Counted from the stretch's first letter, positions 31,366-42,981 are shown. The stretch: DNA of 64,000 nucleotides from Mycoplasmopsis felifaucium ATCC 43428 (GCF_000687775.1 NZ_JHXS01000001.1:1-64000); one strand, 5' to 3'. Numbers and translations are program-made. The notes: generated by a model not told the origin, from the sequence alone.

Positions 31366-34232
31366 TAATTATTACCTGACACTTTTTTAGTACTTGCATA
31401 ATCTAGTAATGTACTACTAAATTGAAATTCACTAGGAATATTATTTTTATCAAAACCATTTTGGAATAAGTAAGTTTTCTTTACACTATTAGCTTCCGTT
31501 GATAATTTTTGCAATGCATCTCTATATGAATTCTTTTGATCTTTACCATTTCCATAAATTAAGTCATATTGAGGTAAGTTATATTCACCATAAAGATTTT
31601 TATAGTCATATCCTTCAGATCTAAAGGCGGCTGCTAAACCAGTTCTTGCAGTAGTATTTGAAGCGTGATATACACCAACAAGTTGATTATGTTGATTTCT
31701 TACACTTGAACCAGAAGCGCCTCCACCAGGAGCATATCATCTTGGGGTGTATTCTAAACCAAAGTTTATGTATTTTTTATTATCTTGTGTGGAAGTATAT
31801 AAATTATCAAGAGGATTTTGTTTATTACCTAAAACAGGGGCTGTTAGGAAAGCATCGGTTAAACCAGGCTTATCAATAAAGGTACGATAACCTATGTTAT
31901 ATGATAAGAAGTTACCTCTTTCTAATTTTGTTTTTGTGTTAGCATCTGGACCATCTTCACCAAGTTGCATATTATAGAAGTCTTGGTCACCATTTACTCA
32001 AATAGTATTGTAGTATCTAGCTACTTTTTCTTGATCGTCATCAATATATTTTTCTAAATAGAAGTCATATCATGAACCTGAATTAGCTAAAGGATAACCT
32101 AAAATATAAAGTTGATCAAGTTTGCTTCAATCATATGTTTTTGCTTGCTCAGCAGTTAAAGCTAATGGGAAATCAATTTTTGAATAATTCTTTAAATATG
32201 ATTCACTTAAGAATTTAGCTTTCTTATTATCGTCTCAGTTTTTATAGTCATTTGTTACATATTTAGCAAAATCTGCGACATTATTAAATGGATGGCTTGC
32301 ATTTGAATTTTGGCTCAATGGTGTTTTTGAAAAGTCAATTTCTAAAACAGCAAAATCAATGAACTCTTCAGCATCTTTATAAGTTTCTTTTTGCGAATTA
32401 GCTAAGAAATCAGCTGGTTTTTTATTTAAGTAATCACGGCCGTCAAAAACTCTTTTAATTGATACACTATTCATAAAGAATGTTTCAAAATTATCATCTA
32501 GTCCCACAAATTTAAGTTTATTTAAAACTGGATTAACTTCATTTTTCATTCTTGCAATGCTGTATGTTGTAAATAAATCAGGAATCATTGCATCAGCTAC
32601 GTGTAAGTTGGTTCCAAAGTAGAATTTAGTCGGGTATTCTTCACCATCTTTAATTTCGTAGTCCATAATTCACATTGTTCCGCGAATATTACTTTGTTGA
32701 TTGCCAAATAAAGCTAGTTCATCTAAATCACTTTCAGATTTAATTTTACTAATAACCCTTTGTTTAACTAATTCCGGTAAATTGGAAGCTTGAACAGCTT
32801 TTTCCATTTCATTTCTATATTTGTTTATATATTTAGTATATACAACAGCAGCTTTTTCTTGATCTCCACCGTTTTCTTTAATTAATTCTTCTCAAACTTC
32901 CATCTTAACTTTTTCACGTCAAGACGCATCTGGTCTATCTCCTGGAGTTCTACCATCACCAAGTCTTTTCTTAAAGAATTCTTTTTTCTCTTCACTTTGA
33001 AGTTCATTAATTAAATCGTTTAGATCTTCTTTATTTTGAAGTAATTGTTTAATTTGGTTTCTTTCGCTTTCACTACTTGAAGCTAAATATGAACTAAAGG
33101 AAATAGCAAAACTTTGTTTTGCAATATCAACATATTTTTGATTAGGTAAAATTCTACCTAAACCAGTAGCTCTAAAAGGATTTTTCTTGCCGTATGAATC
33201 GACTCAAGAAGGCAAGTTTCCTAAATCACTTGATGGCATCACAATACCTTCAACTTGACCATTTTCACCATATTTAGGTACGCCAAAGTTTTTATAAACA
33301 GAATCAGTATAAGAACTAACACCAACTTCAGAAGCTTTTGTATTAAATGTATTTACCTGTGAATCAGTTGTATTAGTTAATTGACCATTTCTTAAAACTT
33401 TTCAATTGTTGCCATCTCTTCTGGTTGCTAATTCAACAAATTTATCATTGTCATATTTATATCTATTAAGCTGATCTTTACTTAAGTATTCTCTTAATTC
33501 ATTTTGAACTGGAGTACTTGGGCCAACTTGAATTTCTCCAGTTGAGCCTTGTTTAAAGCCTCCTAAGATAAAATGTCTAGTAATTGGTTCTAAATTTGTA
33601 TTAGGATTACTAAATCTAACGAAGATTTTCAATTCACCTCTTTCATTAGCTATATTTTTACTATTTTCAGGGTATTGAATGTTAGTTAATTCAGCTCTAA
33701 CTTTAGAAGCATATTCTGGGAGGATCTTTAATTTTCAATCAGAACTATTTCCCATTACTTCAGAAGGCAATGAATCAGATTTTGATTTATGGAATCCTGC
33801 AGAAGTTGGAACGAAATCAAACAAGCTTGTGCTTGTTGCACTTTCAACCAATTTTGTAAATTCTGCATCATTAGCACTAGCTTCTACACCTGTTAGTTTA
33901 GGTTGGTTTGCTAAAGCATCTTTAATTTCTTGAACAAGTTCAATTAACTTTTCCTTGTCATTTTCTTTAGAAATTAATGAAGCAAAATTTTTCTTATCTC
34001 TTAAATAATTTAATTCATCAGTAGCCAATTCCTTTAATTGTTCAATAGATAAATCATTGTATGAACTATTAGAAGTTGAATTATTATTTTCGCTATTTTC
34101 TGAATTTTCATTATTATCAGATGTTTTATCTTTAGCTCCCGTATTGTCACAAGAAGCAACTAAAGGAACTAAAGAAAGAAAAGGAACACCAATAGAGAAT
34201 AATTTTAAAATATTTTTCTTTTTCATATTCAT
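31365..34232 (-). CDS. Mycoplasma immunoglobulin protease (MIP), DUF31 serine protease lipoprotein
   Basis: 955 residues. A lipoprotein signal peptide ends LVPLVASC with lipobox Cys28, so it is anchored on the cell surface. An Asn/Ser/Glu-rich linker follows. The C-terminal DUF31 (PF01732) trypsin-like domain shows the triad: His about 544 (GTNLHVAD), Asp about 626 (EFIDFAVLEID) and Ser about 840 (GGGASGSS). By family knowledge MIP cleaves the VH domain from antibody heavy chain, but only when the antibody is held by MIB. The MIB stop is 5 nt upstream, and the next ATG overlaps its stop as TAATG. Confidence 0.92.
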
Positions 34233-34237
34233 CCTTC

Positions 34238-36598
34238 CTAGGTTATTACTAAATCATCACTACTGTTTTCAATAACTGTATAACCATTTGATCTTAATTG
34301 ACTTGCTAAACTTGACGCACCTGGATCAACTTTAATAGTTGTTTTATCGAGTGATTCAGCTAAGCCATATAATCTACGTAAGTTAGTTAAACCATTACCG
34401 CTTAAAGGTTGATTACCTTTGATATGTACATACCTAGTTTGATCCTTATTGCTAAAAACAATTTTAGTTTTTGGTGGCCCCATTTCGCCAATAGCCATGT
34501 TTTCAAAACCAGCTTCATTTAACTCACTACCATCGATATCAAATGTATCACCACTACTGTATAGTCTTAATGTTTTAAGTTTTCTTGGTTTATTTGAAGG
34601 TTTAAATTGATCATAGAATTTCAAACCTTTAAGAGATCTAAGCGATCTAGCTCTAGTTAAGTCTAAACCAGTTGGATAGCTATTTCCGCCTTCGTTATGG
34701 TCAGGACTTAAACCGGGACCCATACCACCTTGGAATATACCTTCATTATTTCTAACAAAGTAAGCCATTCTTAAACCGTCGTTTATACGTTTATATGGAT
34801 CTGCTTGGCCTTTAAGAATATCTGATTCCTCAAACGCTAATGCATTAAAAGTAATTCTTGTTGGAATATTTGTATTAGCAGGATTTTCAAAACTTACGTT
34901 GTAATCAATAGTATTAACTCAGTTAACATTTTTAAGAGCTCAAGGATTTAAACTTCAATATTCAAGCAACGAATTACCTTCTGTATACAATGAAAGCTCT
35001 TTAATCTTTTTATTTTCAAGAGCAATTAAAGAAGATGTATTTGCAGCTGAAGCATCAAAGAATAATTCTAATTGTCTTAATTCATTAGGTAAGGCACTTA
35101 AAATATCTGAAAATCTTTGATTTGAAGCACTTTTACCCATATTAAATAATCTATATGAACTAATTTCAATGTTATCTCTTTTTAGATCTTCAATGAGTTT
35201 TTTAGTTTTATTATACGCATTTGGATCAGCTGTATCAATTTCAACAATATATCCTTTATTAAAGTCTCCAGGTTGTTCAGTATCCCTTTTAATTTCAAAA
35301 ATTTGAATGCCTTTTGTACTTCCAACATCATATTTTTGGAATTTAGCATCATTTTTAACATTAGTTTTAGTTCAGCCTGGGTATTTACCACTTTTTATAT
35401 TTTCTGATGATCTTGGGTATCAAGTATCATATCCGAAAGCACGTTTATATTGATTATCTCTAATCATACGGGTAGTTACTGTATTAAATCCATCAGGCGG
35501 ATTATAAGTATGGCTTTCTCACTCTCCACGTTCATTAACATATCCATTATCTGGATCTAATGTATACCCTTCTTTTAAGAATTTTTCACTTTGAGCAGAA
35601 AGCTTTGTAAATAAAGATAAATCAAGGTTATTAATTAACCAATATTCTCTTTCAATTTTATTTGGCTTTCTCATCATTTCAGGATAAAGTGGCTTAGCTT
35701 CTTCTTTTAAATAATTAACCACGTTTGGTGAATTAATAATTCTTGAAAATTTGTAAACTATTTTTTCTCAGTTTTCAGGTTGTTGTTGAATAAATTTTTC
35801 TACTTCATTAAAGTCATTATGAAAGTGTTCAACAATTGATCCAATAAACCCAAATGTATCATTTGGATTTTTCAAGTCAAAACTCATTTTTTGAACAGTT
35901 TCAGCAACCACTTTTCTTCTTAATTCATCTGTAACTTCAATACTATTAACTTTACCTACCAACTCAGCAATATAAGGCTCATTATTAGCAATATTATTTG
36001 CTAAGTCATAATTATTAATTGGTCTTGGAGTAGGTTTTGTTACGTCCGCTTTAACCGGCACACCTTTAATAACAATGATTACATCATTTTCCGCTGGTTT
36101 AGGTTGTGGAATAGGTTGGGGAGCTGGTTCAGGGACTGGAACGGGTTCGGGTTTAGGTTCAGGAACTGGTTCTGGTTTAGGAAGAATAATTGGAGGTTCT
36201 TCTAGGGGTTCAGGAACTGGCAATGGTTCTGGTTTAGGTTCTTCAACTTTTTCAGGTTCAGGAAGTGGAGCGGGTTCAGGTTTTATTTCAGGTTTTTCAA
36301 TTGGTTCAGGCTCTGGAATAATAACTGGTGGTTTTGGAGTCGGTGTAGGTTCAGGAACGGGTTCGGGTTTAGGTTTTTCTTTTAATCCAGCATCAGTATT
36401 AGATTGTCTTACATTATCAAAATCTAAATTATCCTTATTTATCAATTTAGGTTTAATAGTGTCAGCGATAGTAAAATTACGACTTTTAGTTTCAGAAATA
36501 GAGCCATATAATAAAACTCCAGTTGTTGAAGCTACAACTGCCGTAGATGCTAATGAGATTGTGATTAATTTCCCTTTTCTTGTTTTTAAAATGTTCAT
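34238..36598 (-). CDS. Mycoplasma immunoglobulin-binding protein (MIB)
   Basis: 786 residues. An N-terminal signal anchor spans residues 12-33 with no lipobox. A proline-rich linker (about 73-175) made of irregular Pro-Glu-Pro repeats then projects the binding domain. The remainder matches the MIB/protein M class: an arm region around 240-420, then a leucine-rich-repeat-like part with regular blocks such as [25 protein letters not shown] and [14 protein letters not shown]. By family knowledge it binds the antibody light chain and Fab and recruits MIP. GGAGG precedes the ATG. It is the first gene of the nine-gene operon. Confidence 0.92.
36090..36380. repeat. degenerate Pro-Glu coding repeat inside MIB
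   Basis: The plus strand reads as repeated GGTTC(A/T)GG-type units, the complement of PEP/PKPEPVP codons. About 25 irregular units are visible. Such runs can expand or contract by recombination and change the linker length of the surface protein. Confidence 0.7.
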
Positions 36599-36639
36599 TT
36601 TACCTCCGGAAACACTATAAAACAGTGATTTTTTAATAA

Positions 36640-36655
36640 ATATATATATATATAT
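36640..36655. repeat. (AT)8 run between the MIB -10 box and its ribosome site
   Basis: Sixteen bases of alternating A and T, about 5 nt downstream of the minus-strand -10 box at 36661-36666, thus at the probable transcription start or early leader of the operon. Confidence 0.7.
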
Positions 36656-36660
36656 GCACC

Positions 36661-36666
36661 ATTATA
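36661..36666 (-). promoter_or_regulatory. -10 box of the MIB-MIP/ATPase operon
   Basis: TATAAT on the minus strand about 62 nt before the MIB ATG. The leader contains the (AT)8 run, a small CACT...AGTG hairpin and GGAGG. The -35 region is weak and T-rich. Confidence 0.5.
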
Positions 36667-36730
36667 ATAACACCAAAACAAAAAATACTCTAAAAAAATA
36701 AATATTTTTCTTTTTTAACAGGTTTTATAT

Positions 36731-36736
36731 TATAAT
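36731..36736 (+). promoter_or_regulatory. -10 box of the tRNA-Tyr/tRNA-Gln unit
   Basis: TATAAT 31 nt before the first base of tRNA-Tyr; no convincing -35. Confidence 0.4.
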
Positions 36737-36767
36737 AATCTTGCTATTTTTAAGATAGTCTAAATGC

Positions 36768-36851
36768 GGAGGGGTAGCGAAGCGGCCAAACGCGGGTGGC
36801 TGTAACCCACTTCCTCACGGTTCGGGGGTTCGAATCCCTCCCCCTCCACCA
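36768..36851 (+). tRNA. tRNA-Tyr (GTA)
   Basis: Class II tRNA with a long variable arm. Acceptor GGAGGGG pairs with CCCCTCC, the anticodon loop is CTGTAAC with GTA, the T-loop is GGTTCGAATCC, and CCA is encoded. tRNA-Gln follows 3 nt later. Confidence 0.95.
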
Positions 36852-36854
36852 TTT

Positions 36855-36929
36855 TGCCCCATAGCCAAGCGGTAAGGCAACGGGTTTTGGTTCCGTCATG
36901 CGTTAGTTCGAATCTAACTGGGGCAGCCA
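36855..36929 (+). tRNA. tRNA-Gln (TTG)
   Basis: Acceptor TGCCCCA/TGGGGCA, anticodon loop TTTTGGT with TTG, T-loop GTTCGAATC, and CCA encoded. It shares a transcript with tRNA-Tyr. Confidence 0.95.
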
Positions 36930-36930
36930 T

Positions 36931-36955
36931 ATCACCAAAATAGGGTGATTTTTTT
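36931..36955 (+). terminator. terminator of the tRNA-Tyr/Gln unit
   Basis: ATCACC/GGTGAT stem followed by seven T. Confidence 0.85.
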
Positions 36956-36971
36956 ATTACTTTTATTAAGG

Positions 36972-36977
36972 TATAAT
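36972..36977 (+). promoter_or_regulatory. -10 box 7 nt before the ATG at 36985
   Basis: TATAAT followed by a run of T and the ATG, with no Shine-Dalgarno; a probable leaderless start. Confidence 0.5.
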
Positions 36978-36984
36978 TTTTTTT

Positions 36985-37764
36985 ATGAATAATAATTTTT
37001 CAACAATAAACCTTAAAGACAAAAAACAATCCAAAACAACTAACTTTATTTTGGGAGCTAGCATAATTTGATTCTTTTATGGGATAACTATTGCAATAGT
37101 ATCCGCAATATGTGCTTTATTCGTTATGAAAGCTATCAATTTCAATTTTGATAAAAGCTGAATGACTATTTTATATATTTCAATACCTACTTTTATCATT
37201 GTTTTTGTTTATTCAGCTATGGGCCCTAGAATGAACTTCTTTGCTCAGTTAGTAATGTATACACTTTCAATGATTGGTCTCGGAATAAGCTTATTTGCAG
37301 GTGTTTTCGTAAAACTAGTTTTCTCATTTTCTGGATATTTAAAAACAAGTCAATCTAATTTTTATGTAATAGCAGAAACTTTAGCAGTATTTATAATTCC
37401 ATTAATAGGCTTATTAATTATTGGTGTTCTAGCTTACTTTGATAAAATCAAAATGAAATTATTAAATACTATTCTTATATTGCTTGGCGTATCATTATTT
37501 GTTGTATTTTTATTTAGCTTTTTAATTTTTAATAGTTTTATGGCTGCTTTATTTCCTGTAATTGGTTTAGCTTTAATGATGTGCTATTTAGCTCTTGATA
37601 TGTGAACTATAACAAGGTTTAATAAAGCATATAAAGAAACAATGAATAAAACAACTGAATTAAATCAAATGATATTCAGACATTGTATCTATTTCGGTTT
37701 TAGATTAGCTTACGATTATGTTTTAGCAGTCTTTTATTTATGACAGTTATTCCAAAGCAAATAA
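36985..37764 (+). CDS. seven-helix membrane protein, possibly Bax-inhibitor-1/YccA-like
   Basis: 259 residues with about seven membrane helices and a short hydrophilic N-terminus. The C-terminal part CYLALDMWTITRFNKAYKET, then FGFRLAYDYVLAVFYLWQLF, parallels the BI-1/YccA pattern of an acidic helix followed by a Tyr/Leu-rich last helix. BI-1 members are cation-leak and protease-linked membrane proteins. The match is by pattern only, so the family call is moderate. Four Trp residues come from TGA. It is a single-gene unit with its own promoter and terminator. Confidence 0.55.
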
Positions 37765-37788
37765 AAACTCGGTCGCCCGAGTTTTTTT
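37764..37788 (+). terminator. terminator of the 36985 gene
   Basis: AAAACTCGG/CCGAGTTTT stem with a 4-nt loop, followed by more T; it begins at the stop codon. Confidence 0.85.
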
Positions 37789-37801
37789 AAGTATCAAAAA
37801 A

Positions 37802-37877
37802 TGGCGTCCACGACGGGAATCGAACCCATCGCCCCAAGCTTAGGAGGCTTGTGCTCTACCTTATGAGCTACGTGGAC
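37802..37877 (-). tRNA. tRNA-Arg (CCT)
   Basis: On the minus strand: acceptor GTCCACG/CGTGGAC, anticodon loop CTCCTAA (CCT), T-loop GGTTCGATTCC, and CCA encoded. It reads AGG. Confidence 0.93.
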
Positions 37878-37924
37878 ATATTTTATATAATCATACTACA
37901 TTATTAATATAAGAAATAAAAAAA

Positions 37925-38001
37925 TGGCGATCACGAGAGGATTCGAACCTCTGACAACAAGCTTAGAAGGCTTGTGCTCTATCCTACTGAGCTACGCGAC
38001 C
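37925..38001 (-). tRNA. tRNA-Arg (TCT)
   Basis: On the minus strand: acceptor GGTCGCG/CGTGATC with wobbles, anticodon loop CTTCTAA (TCT), T-loop GGTTCGAATCC, and CCA encoded. It reads AGA. Its anticodon arm is almost the same as that of the neighbouring tRNA-Arg, suggesting duplication. Confidence 0.93.
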
Positions 38002-38532
38002 ACGTATTAATATTATATAGCAAACGTAGCAAACATAAGAAAAAAATATTTTTTTGGCTAAATTTTTTTAATATCTTTATCAATACAAAAAATCCTAAAT
38101 CTATTCGTTTATAAGAAATAAATACTTTATTCAAAATTCACCGATCTCAAGAATAGTAATGCTAGTTTTTTATTATTTCTCTTAGTTGATAAAACCTAAT
38201 AAAAGTATTTTTTAGAAACTTAATAAAAAATGAAAATAATGAGAAATTTGCCTATTTTTACTATTTTTGTTCATATACGACAATATTTAAAATAAGTGAA
38301 ATTAATTGTTAGAATAAACACTAAATTTATATCGTTTATTTCGTGAGGTATATCGTGAACAAAATAAAATTGTTTAACAGATTTAACTATCATATTTACG
38401 CAAATGATTTAATTCACGGTTGACGGTTTAACTATTTGTACCTGAATGATCCGTAATTTTATAAATGTTATTTTTTAAATATATCTTATGGTATTTTATA
38501 TTATCAAATATATTAAAACGCTATAAAACAGG
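38002..38532. other. AT-rich region without a recognisable gene
   Basis: About 530 bp with only very short open frames. Nothing matches tmRNA, RNase P RNA or SRP RNA by eye. The right end holds one CTATAAAACAGG copy (38521-38532). It may contain the promoter of the minus-strand tRNA-Arg pair or an unrecognised small RNA. Confidence 0.5.
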
Positions 38533-38567
38533 TAAATAAAACCTAATAAAGCGGTCGCTTGATTAGG
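38533..38567 (-). terminator. terminator of polC
   Basis: A long hairpin ACCTAAT...AAGCG/CGCTT...ATTAGGT (38541-38567), followed on the minus strand by TTTTATTT. Confidence 0.85.
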
Positions 38568-38574
38568 TAATAAA

Positions 38575-41500
38575 TTAAAATAACTTAAATTGATCCGTAT
38601 CAGAAATTGCTTTAAAAACACCTAAATCATCCATTTTTTCAAGTAGAGTTTTATTGATTCCACTTCTAGCTTTAAAGTCCTCTTTTGATCTATACGGTTT
38701 TATTTCTCTATTTTCAACAATAGAGTTCGCTATAGATTCACCAAGACCATCAATCGAATCAAATGGAGGTATTAAACATTTTCTTTCTTCATCAATTATT
38801 CATTCATGGGACAATGATTTTTCAATATCAATGTTCGAGATATAGAAACCTCTAGCATACATTTCTTCAGCTATTTCTAAAACTGGGATCAAAACAGTAT
38901 CCTTATTTGTACGTTCTGAATTACTCATTTTATTCAATTCGTATAAACGTTTAGATACCTTTCCGCCATATCTTTTATCTATCATTGCTGAAATATCTAA
39001 TGCTTTAGCGTGTGTCGCAAAATAACAAGCATAATGAGCTAATGGATAGTAAAGTTTAAATCAAGCGATTCACCAGGCCATAGTTGCATAAGCAACAGCA
39101 TGGGCTTTAGGGAACATATACTCAATTTTTTGCATACTGTCAATTTGTCATTCAGGGACATTGTGCTCTTTAAGTTTTGCGACTTCTTCTTCATTTAACC
39201 CTTTCCCTTTACGTACTTTTTCCATTACGTTAAAAGCAAATAACCTATCAACACCTTGATCAATAAGCATAATCATAATATCATCACGACAAGAAATTAC
39301 TTGTTTAAGAGTCAGTCCTTCTTTCAAAATTAAATTTTGTGCATTATGTAATCAAACGTTTGTACCGTGGCTTAGACCACAGACAGAAATTAAGTCTGCA
39401 AAACTTGTTGGGTGTGCTTGACGCAATAATTGTCTAACAAAACTAGTACCATATTCAGGCAATCCTAATGCTCCAGTTAATTCTCCAGAAATAGATTCAG
39501 GTTTAATTTTTAGCTCTTCAAGGCTATAAAATAAACTTAGAACTCTTGGATCATTTTTAGGGACATCTTTAATGTTAAGGCCTGTATATTTCTCAAGCAT
39601 TTTGATAATAGTTGGATTATCATGCCCAAGAATATCTAATTTAAGAACATTGTCATGTATTGAACGATAATCAAAGTGACTAGTCAGTCAAGATGAATTA
39701 GTTTCATTTGCTGGATAGTTTACAGGTGTAAAATCAAAAACATCATACTCTTTAGGAATAATGATAATTCCACCAGGGTGTTGTCCTGTAGTTCTTTTTA
39801 CGCCAGCAATTTTATGCGAAAGAAAATCTATAAATGAAGATGAATATTCTTTTCTAGCTTCCTCACAATATGCTTTTACATATCCATATGCAGTTTTATC
39901 AGCTATTTTGGCGATTGTGCCTGCTCTTAGTGTATGTGAATCACCAAAAAGCCTTTTAACTTCATCATGAACTTCTGGTTGGAAAATTCCGGAGAAATTA
40001 AGATCTATATCGGGAACTTTATCAGCATTAAAGCCTAAGAATGTTTCAAAAGGAATACTTTGACCGTCACCTCTCATATTAGTTCCACACTTTGGACAAA
40101 GTTTATCTTCTAAGTCAAACCCACTCGTAATACCTTCTTTATGCACAAATTCTAAATATTTACAATTCGAACAATTATAGTGCGGTTCAAGTGGGTTAAC
40201 TTCAGAAACGTCAATTAATGTTGCTATAAATGAAGAACCAACAGAACCTCTACTTCCGACAATATAGCCTTCTTTATAGGATTTTTGGACTAATTTGTAA
40301 CTAATTCAATAAATGACATCAAACCCATATTTTATGATTGGATTAAGTTCGGATTCAATTCTTTTTGCAATGATTTCAGGTAAAATATCACCATATCTTT
40401 TGTGTGCATTTTCATAGACTAATTTTGAAAGTTTATTTGATGAATCATCAAAATTTGGAGTAAACAACTTATCTTTAATAATTTCAATATTTTCAACCTT
40501 ATCAACAATTTTATTTGTTGAGTTTATGACAAGATCTTCTATCAGTTGTTTGTCATTCAAAAATGCAAATTGATCAAGCATTTCTTGAGTTGTAAGAAAA
40601 TCAAATTTAGGAATAGTTAATTTGTTGTTTTTGGCTTTTTCATAGTTATATAGGTAATGGTGTGCCTTGCCAATACCTTTTGAATAGACTAAAACATCGT
40701 ATTCAAGTTTATCTATTTCCTCAATATATTTCGTGTCAGCTGTAGCAATAGTGATTTTTCCATCCAAATTAGCACATGTTATAATTTCTTTTAAACCTTG
40801 TTCCAATTGTTCTTTAGTAATAAAACCATCAACTACTCAATGTTCAAAAGCTTGAGGAGCTGGTATTTCAATAACATCATATTTATTTAATTCATTTATA
40901 AAATCATCGTGGCATGAATAAAAATATTTATCTAGAAGCCTACCTTTTAGAGTTCCAGATCCTAAAAGTATATTATTTCTATTAGCTTGTACTAAATCTT
41001 CAACAAACGTTATTGGCTTATTTATAAAGTGTTTAGTCAAACAATCAGTAACCAAACCGTACATTTCCTTAATACCATTCTCATTTAAAGCAATGGCAGT
41101 CATTTCGTAAGAAAATTCTCTTGCATAAAGATTATCTTCTCTAAAATTAGCTAAATCTTCAAATGTAAAAATGTTTCTTGTGTTTAGAAAACTAATAATT
41201 TGGATTCAAACATCTGCAAGAACTTCAGCATCATAGTCCCCACGGTGTGCAACACTTGGATCATACTTTACGCCTAGACGGTTTGCAACGTCTTCTAATT
41301 TATGCCTTGCATTATTTGGGAAGGCAATTCTTGATGCTATCAAGGTATCAACAACTGTAACATTCGGAAAGGGAACATTATGAATTCTAAATTGTTCCTT
41401 TAAAAAGTTATAGTCAAATCTAGCATTGTGAGCAATTGCGATCTTATTGTTTAATAGATCATAAATTTTGTATAAAGCTTTTTTAATATCTATGCCATCT

Positions 41501-42975
41501 TGTTCCAGCATATTATCCGTTATTCCAGTCAATTCAACTGTAAAATCACTTAGCTCACTATTAATTTTTATAAAAAATTGATTTTTATCAGCTTTTTTGA
41601 AAGCATCATTAATTAACACACTACCAAATTCAATTAATTCGTGGAATTTTGGACTTAATCCGGTGGTTTCGATGTCAAAAGAAACATATTCATAGTCTTT
41701 TAGATTACCAGTAGGTATCGGGCCTAAAATACTTCTATTATTTTTTGAAACAGTTGATAAGGCAACACCAAAAATTGGTTTAACTTTCTTTTTCTTGGCT
41801 TTAAGATAGAAAGCTGGAAACGCTTGAACACCATCAGTGTCTATTATACCAACCGCCCTCATTCCATACTCCGAGGCTTTTGAAACTAAATCACCAGGCT
41901 CAAGAACGCTATCCATTACATTCATTTTAGTTGAAGCATGTAACTCAATTCTTTTAAGTTCAGAATTATAATTTTCTTTTTTTAGCTTAATTGTAGGCAT
42001 AGTAGGAAAAATATTGTCTATATAAACAAATAAATTTCTTTCCATACGTTCCTTATTTGGGAGTGATCCTTCAACCTTAATTCACGTTCCTTCTCATGAA
42101 TTAAGTAAATCTTGTTGCTCTTTAGGCAAAAAGTCTCTAGTATATCAAGAACAAGTTAACGCATCTTCATAATCTCCCAATTTTATAGTATAAATTGGAA
42201 AAGGAGAGTCATCTGTAATGCTTTTTTCTACCGAGTAAATTTCACCACAAAATGAAACCGCAGAGCGTTCATCAAAATATCTTAACTGCTTTATTGTTGT
42301 AGATTTATAAACTTTTTTTCTTGATGTATAGTTATTCTTTTGTTTATATTTGTTTAACTTACTTTCATATTTAAAATCATCAGATTGTATAGGTTTTTTA
42401 TTTTCTTCGAGGAGCTTTTTTATAACATCTTTCTTGTCAGCAATTCATTCACTTTCGGTTTTGAATTCAATGTTTGGGTTTATATCTTTTTTAACAAAAG
42501 TGAAATTAATTTTTTGAAATCCATAAGATTGTAATTTAACTTTTAATTTTTCAAATAAAGGCGAGTATTCATTTTCAAAATCTATATTGTCGTGAACCAA
42601 TAAAACTTCTCCATTAGTTGAAACCGAAGAAATAACACTTTCCATATTTAACTTAGATAAATTTCCTCATTTAGCTTTTTTATAGATTAATTTGTCAATA
42701 TATTGAAGCAAAATATCTTTAGTATATTGCATATCACTAAAAATAAATCTGAGTTGAATATTTAGAGCTTTATTACTTTTTACACAGTCGTTAAATTTTA
42801 TAAATTCATTTAAACTTACAGCATTAAAAAAAGTAATTCTAAAAATTAAAGGCGAATCACTGTTATCAATGGATTCAGATAAAATTTCAAGTTCTGCATT
42901 CTCTAATTCAATACTAATAGGGTAATTAATTTGCTTACAAAAAGCCTTAAAACGATTAATTCCGATAATGTTCAT
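38575..42975 (-). CDS. polC: DNA polymerase III alpha subunit, PolC type
   Basis: 1466 residues, the leading-strand replicase with built-in proofreading. Order: N-terminal domain (1-200), OB fold (about 225-310, FCGEIYSVEKS), PHP start (IELHASTKMNVMDSV), and an inserted DnaQ-like exonuclease with FDIETTGL, HNARFDYNF and HRGDYDAEV. Then a zinc finger (CSNCKYLE and CPKCGTNM), the catalytic PDIDLNF and a helix-hairpin-helix C-terminus. The ATG at 42975 is chosen because a TATAAT lies 6 nt upstream; a further in-frame ATG at 43005 lies before that box. More than ten Trp residues are TGA. Confidence 0.95.
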
Positions 42976-42981
42976 ATAACT

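Noticed and set aside
35182..35391. Minus-strand 69-codon frame inside MIB
   Set aside because: It is out of frame with MIB, which is fully open here when TGA is Trp.
36090..36380. CRISPR-like repeat array
   Set aside because: Units are irregular, short and coding (Pro-Glu); there are no unique spacers and no cas genes.
36075..36620. Plus-strand open frame of 181 codons encoding a Gly/Ser-rich repeat protein
   Set aside because: It is the mirror of the Pro-Glu repeat codons of MIB on the minus strand; no ribosome site or conserved start.
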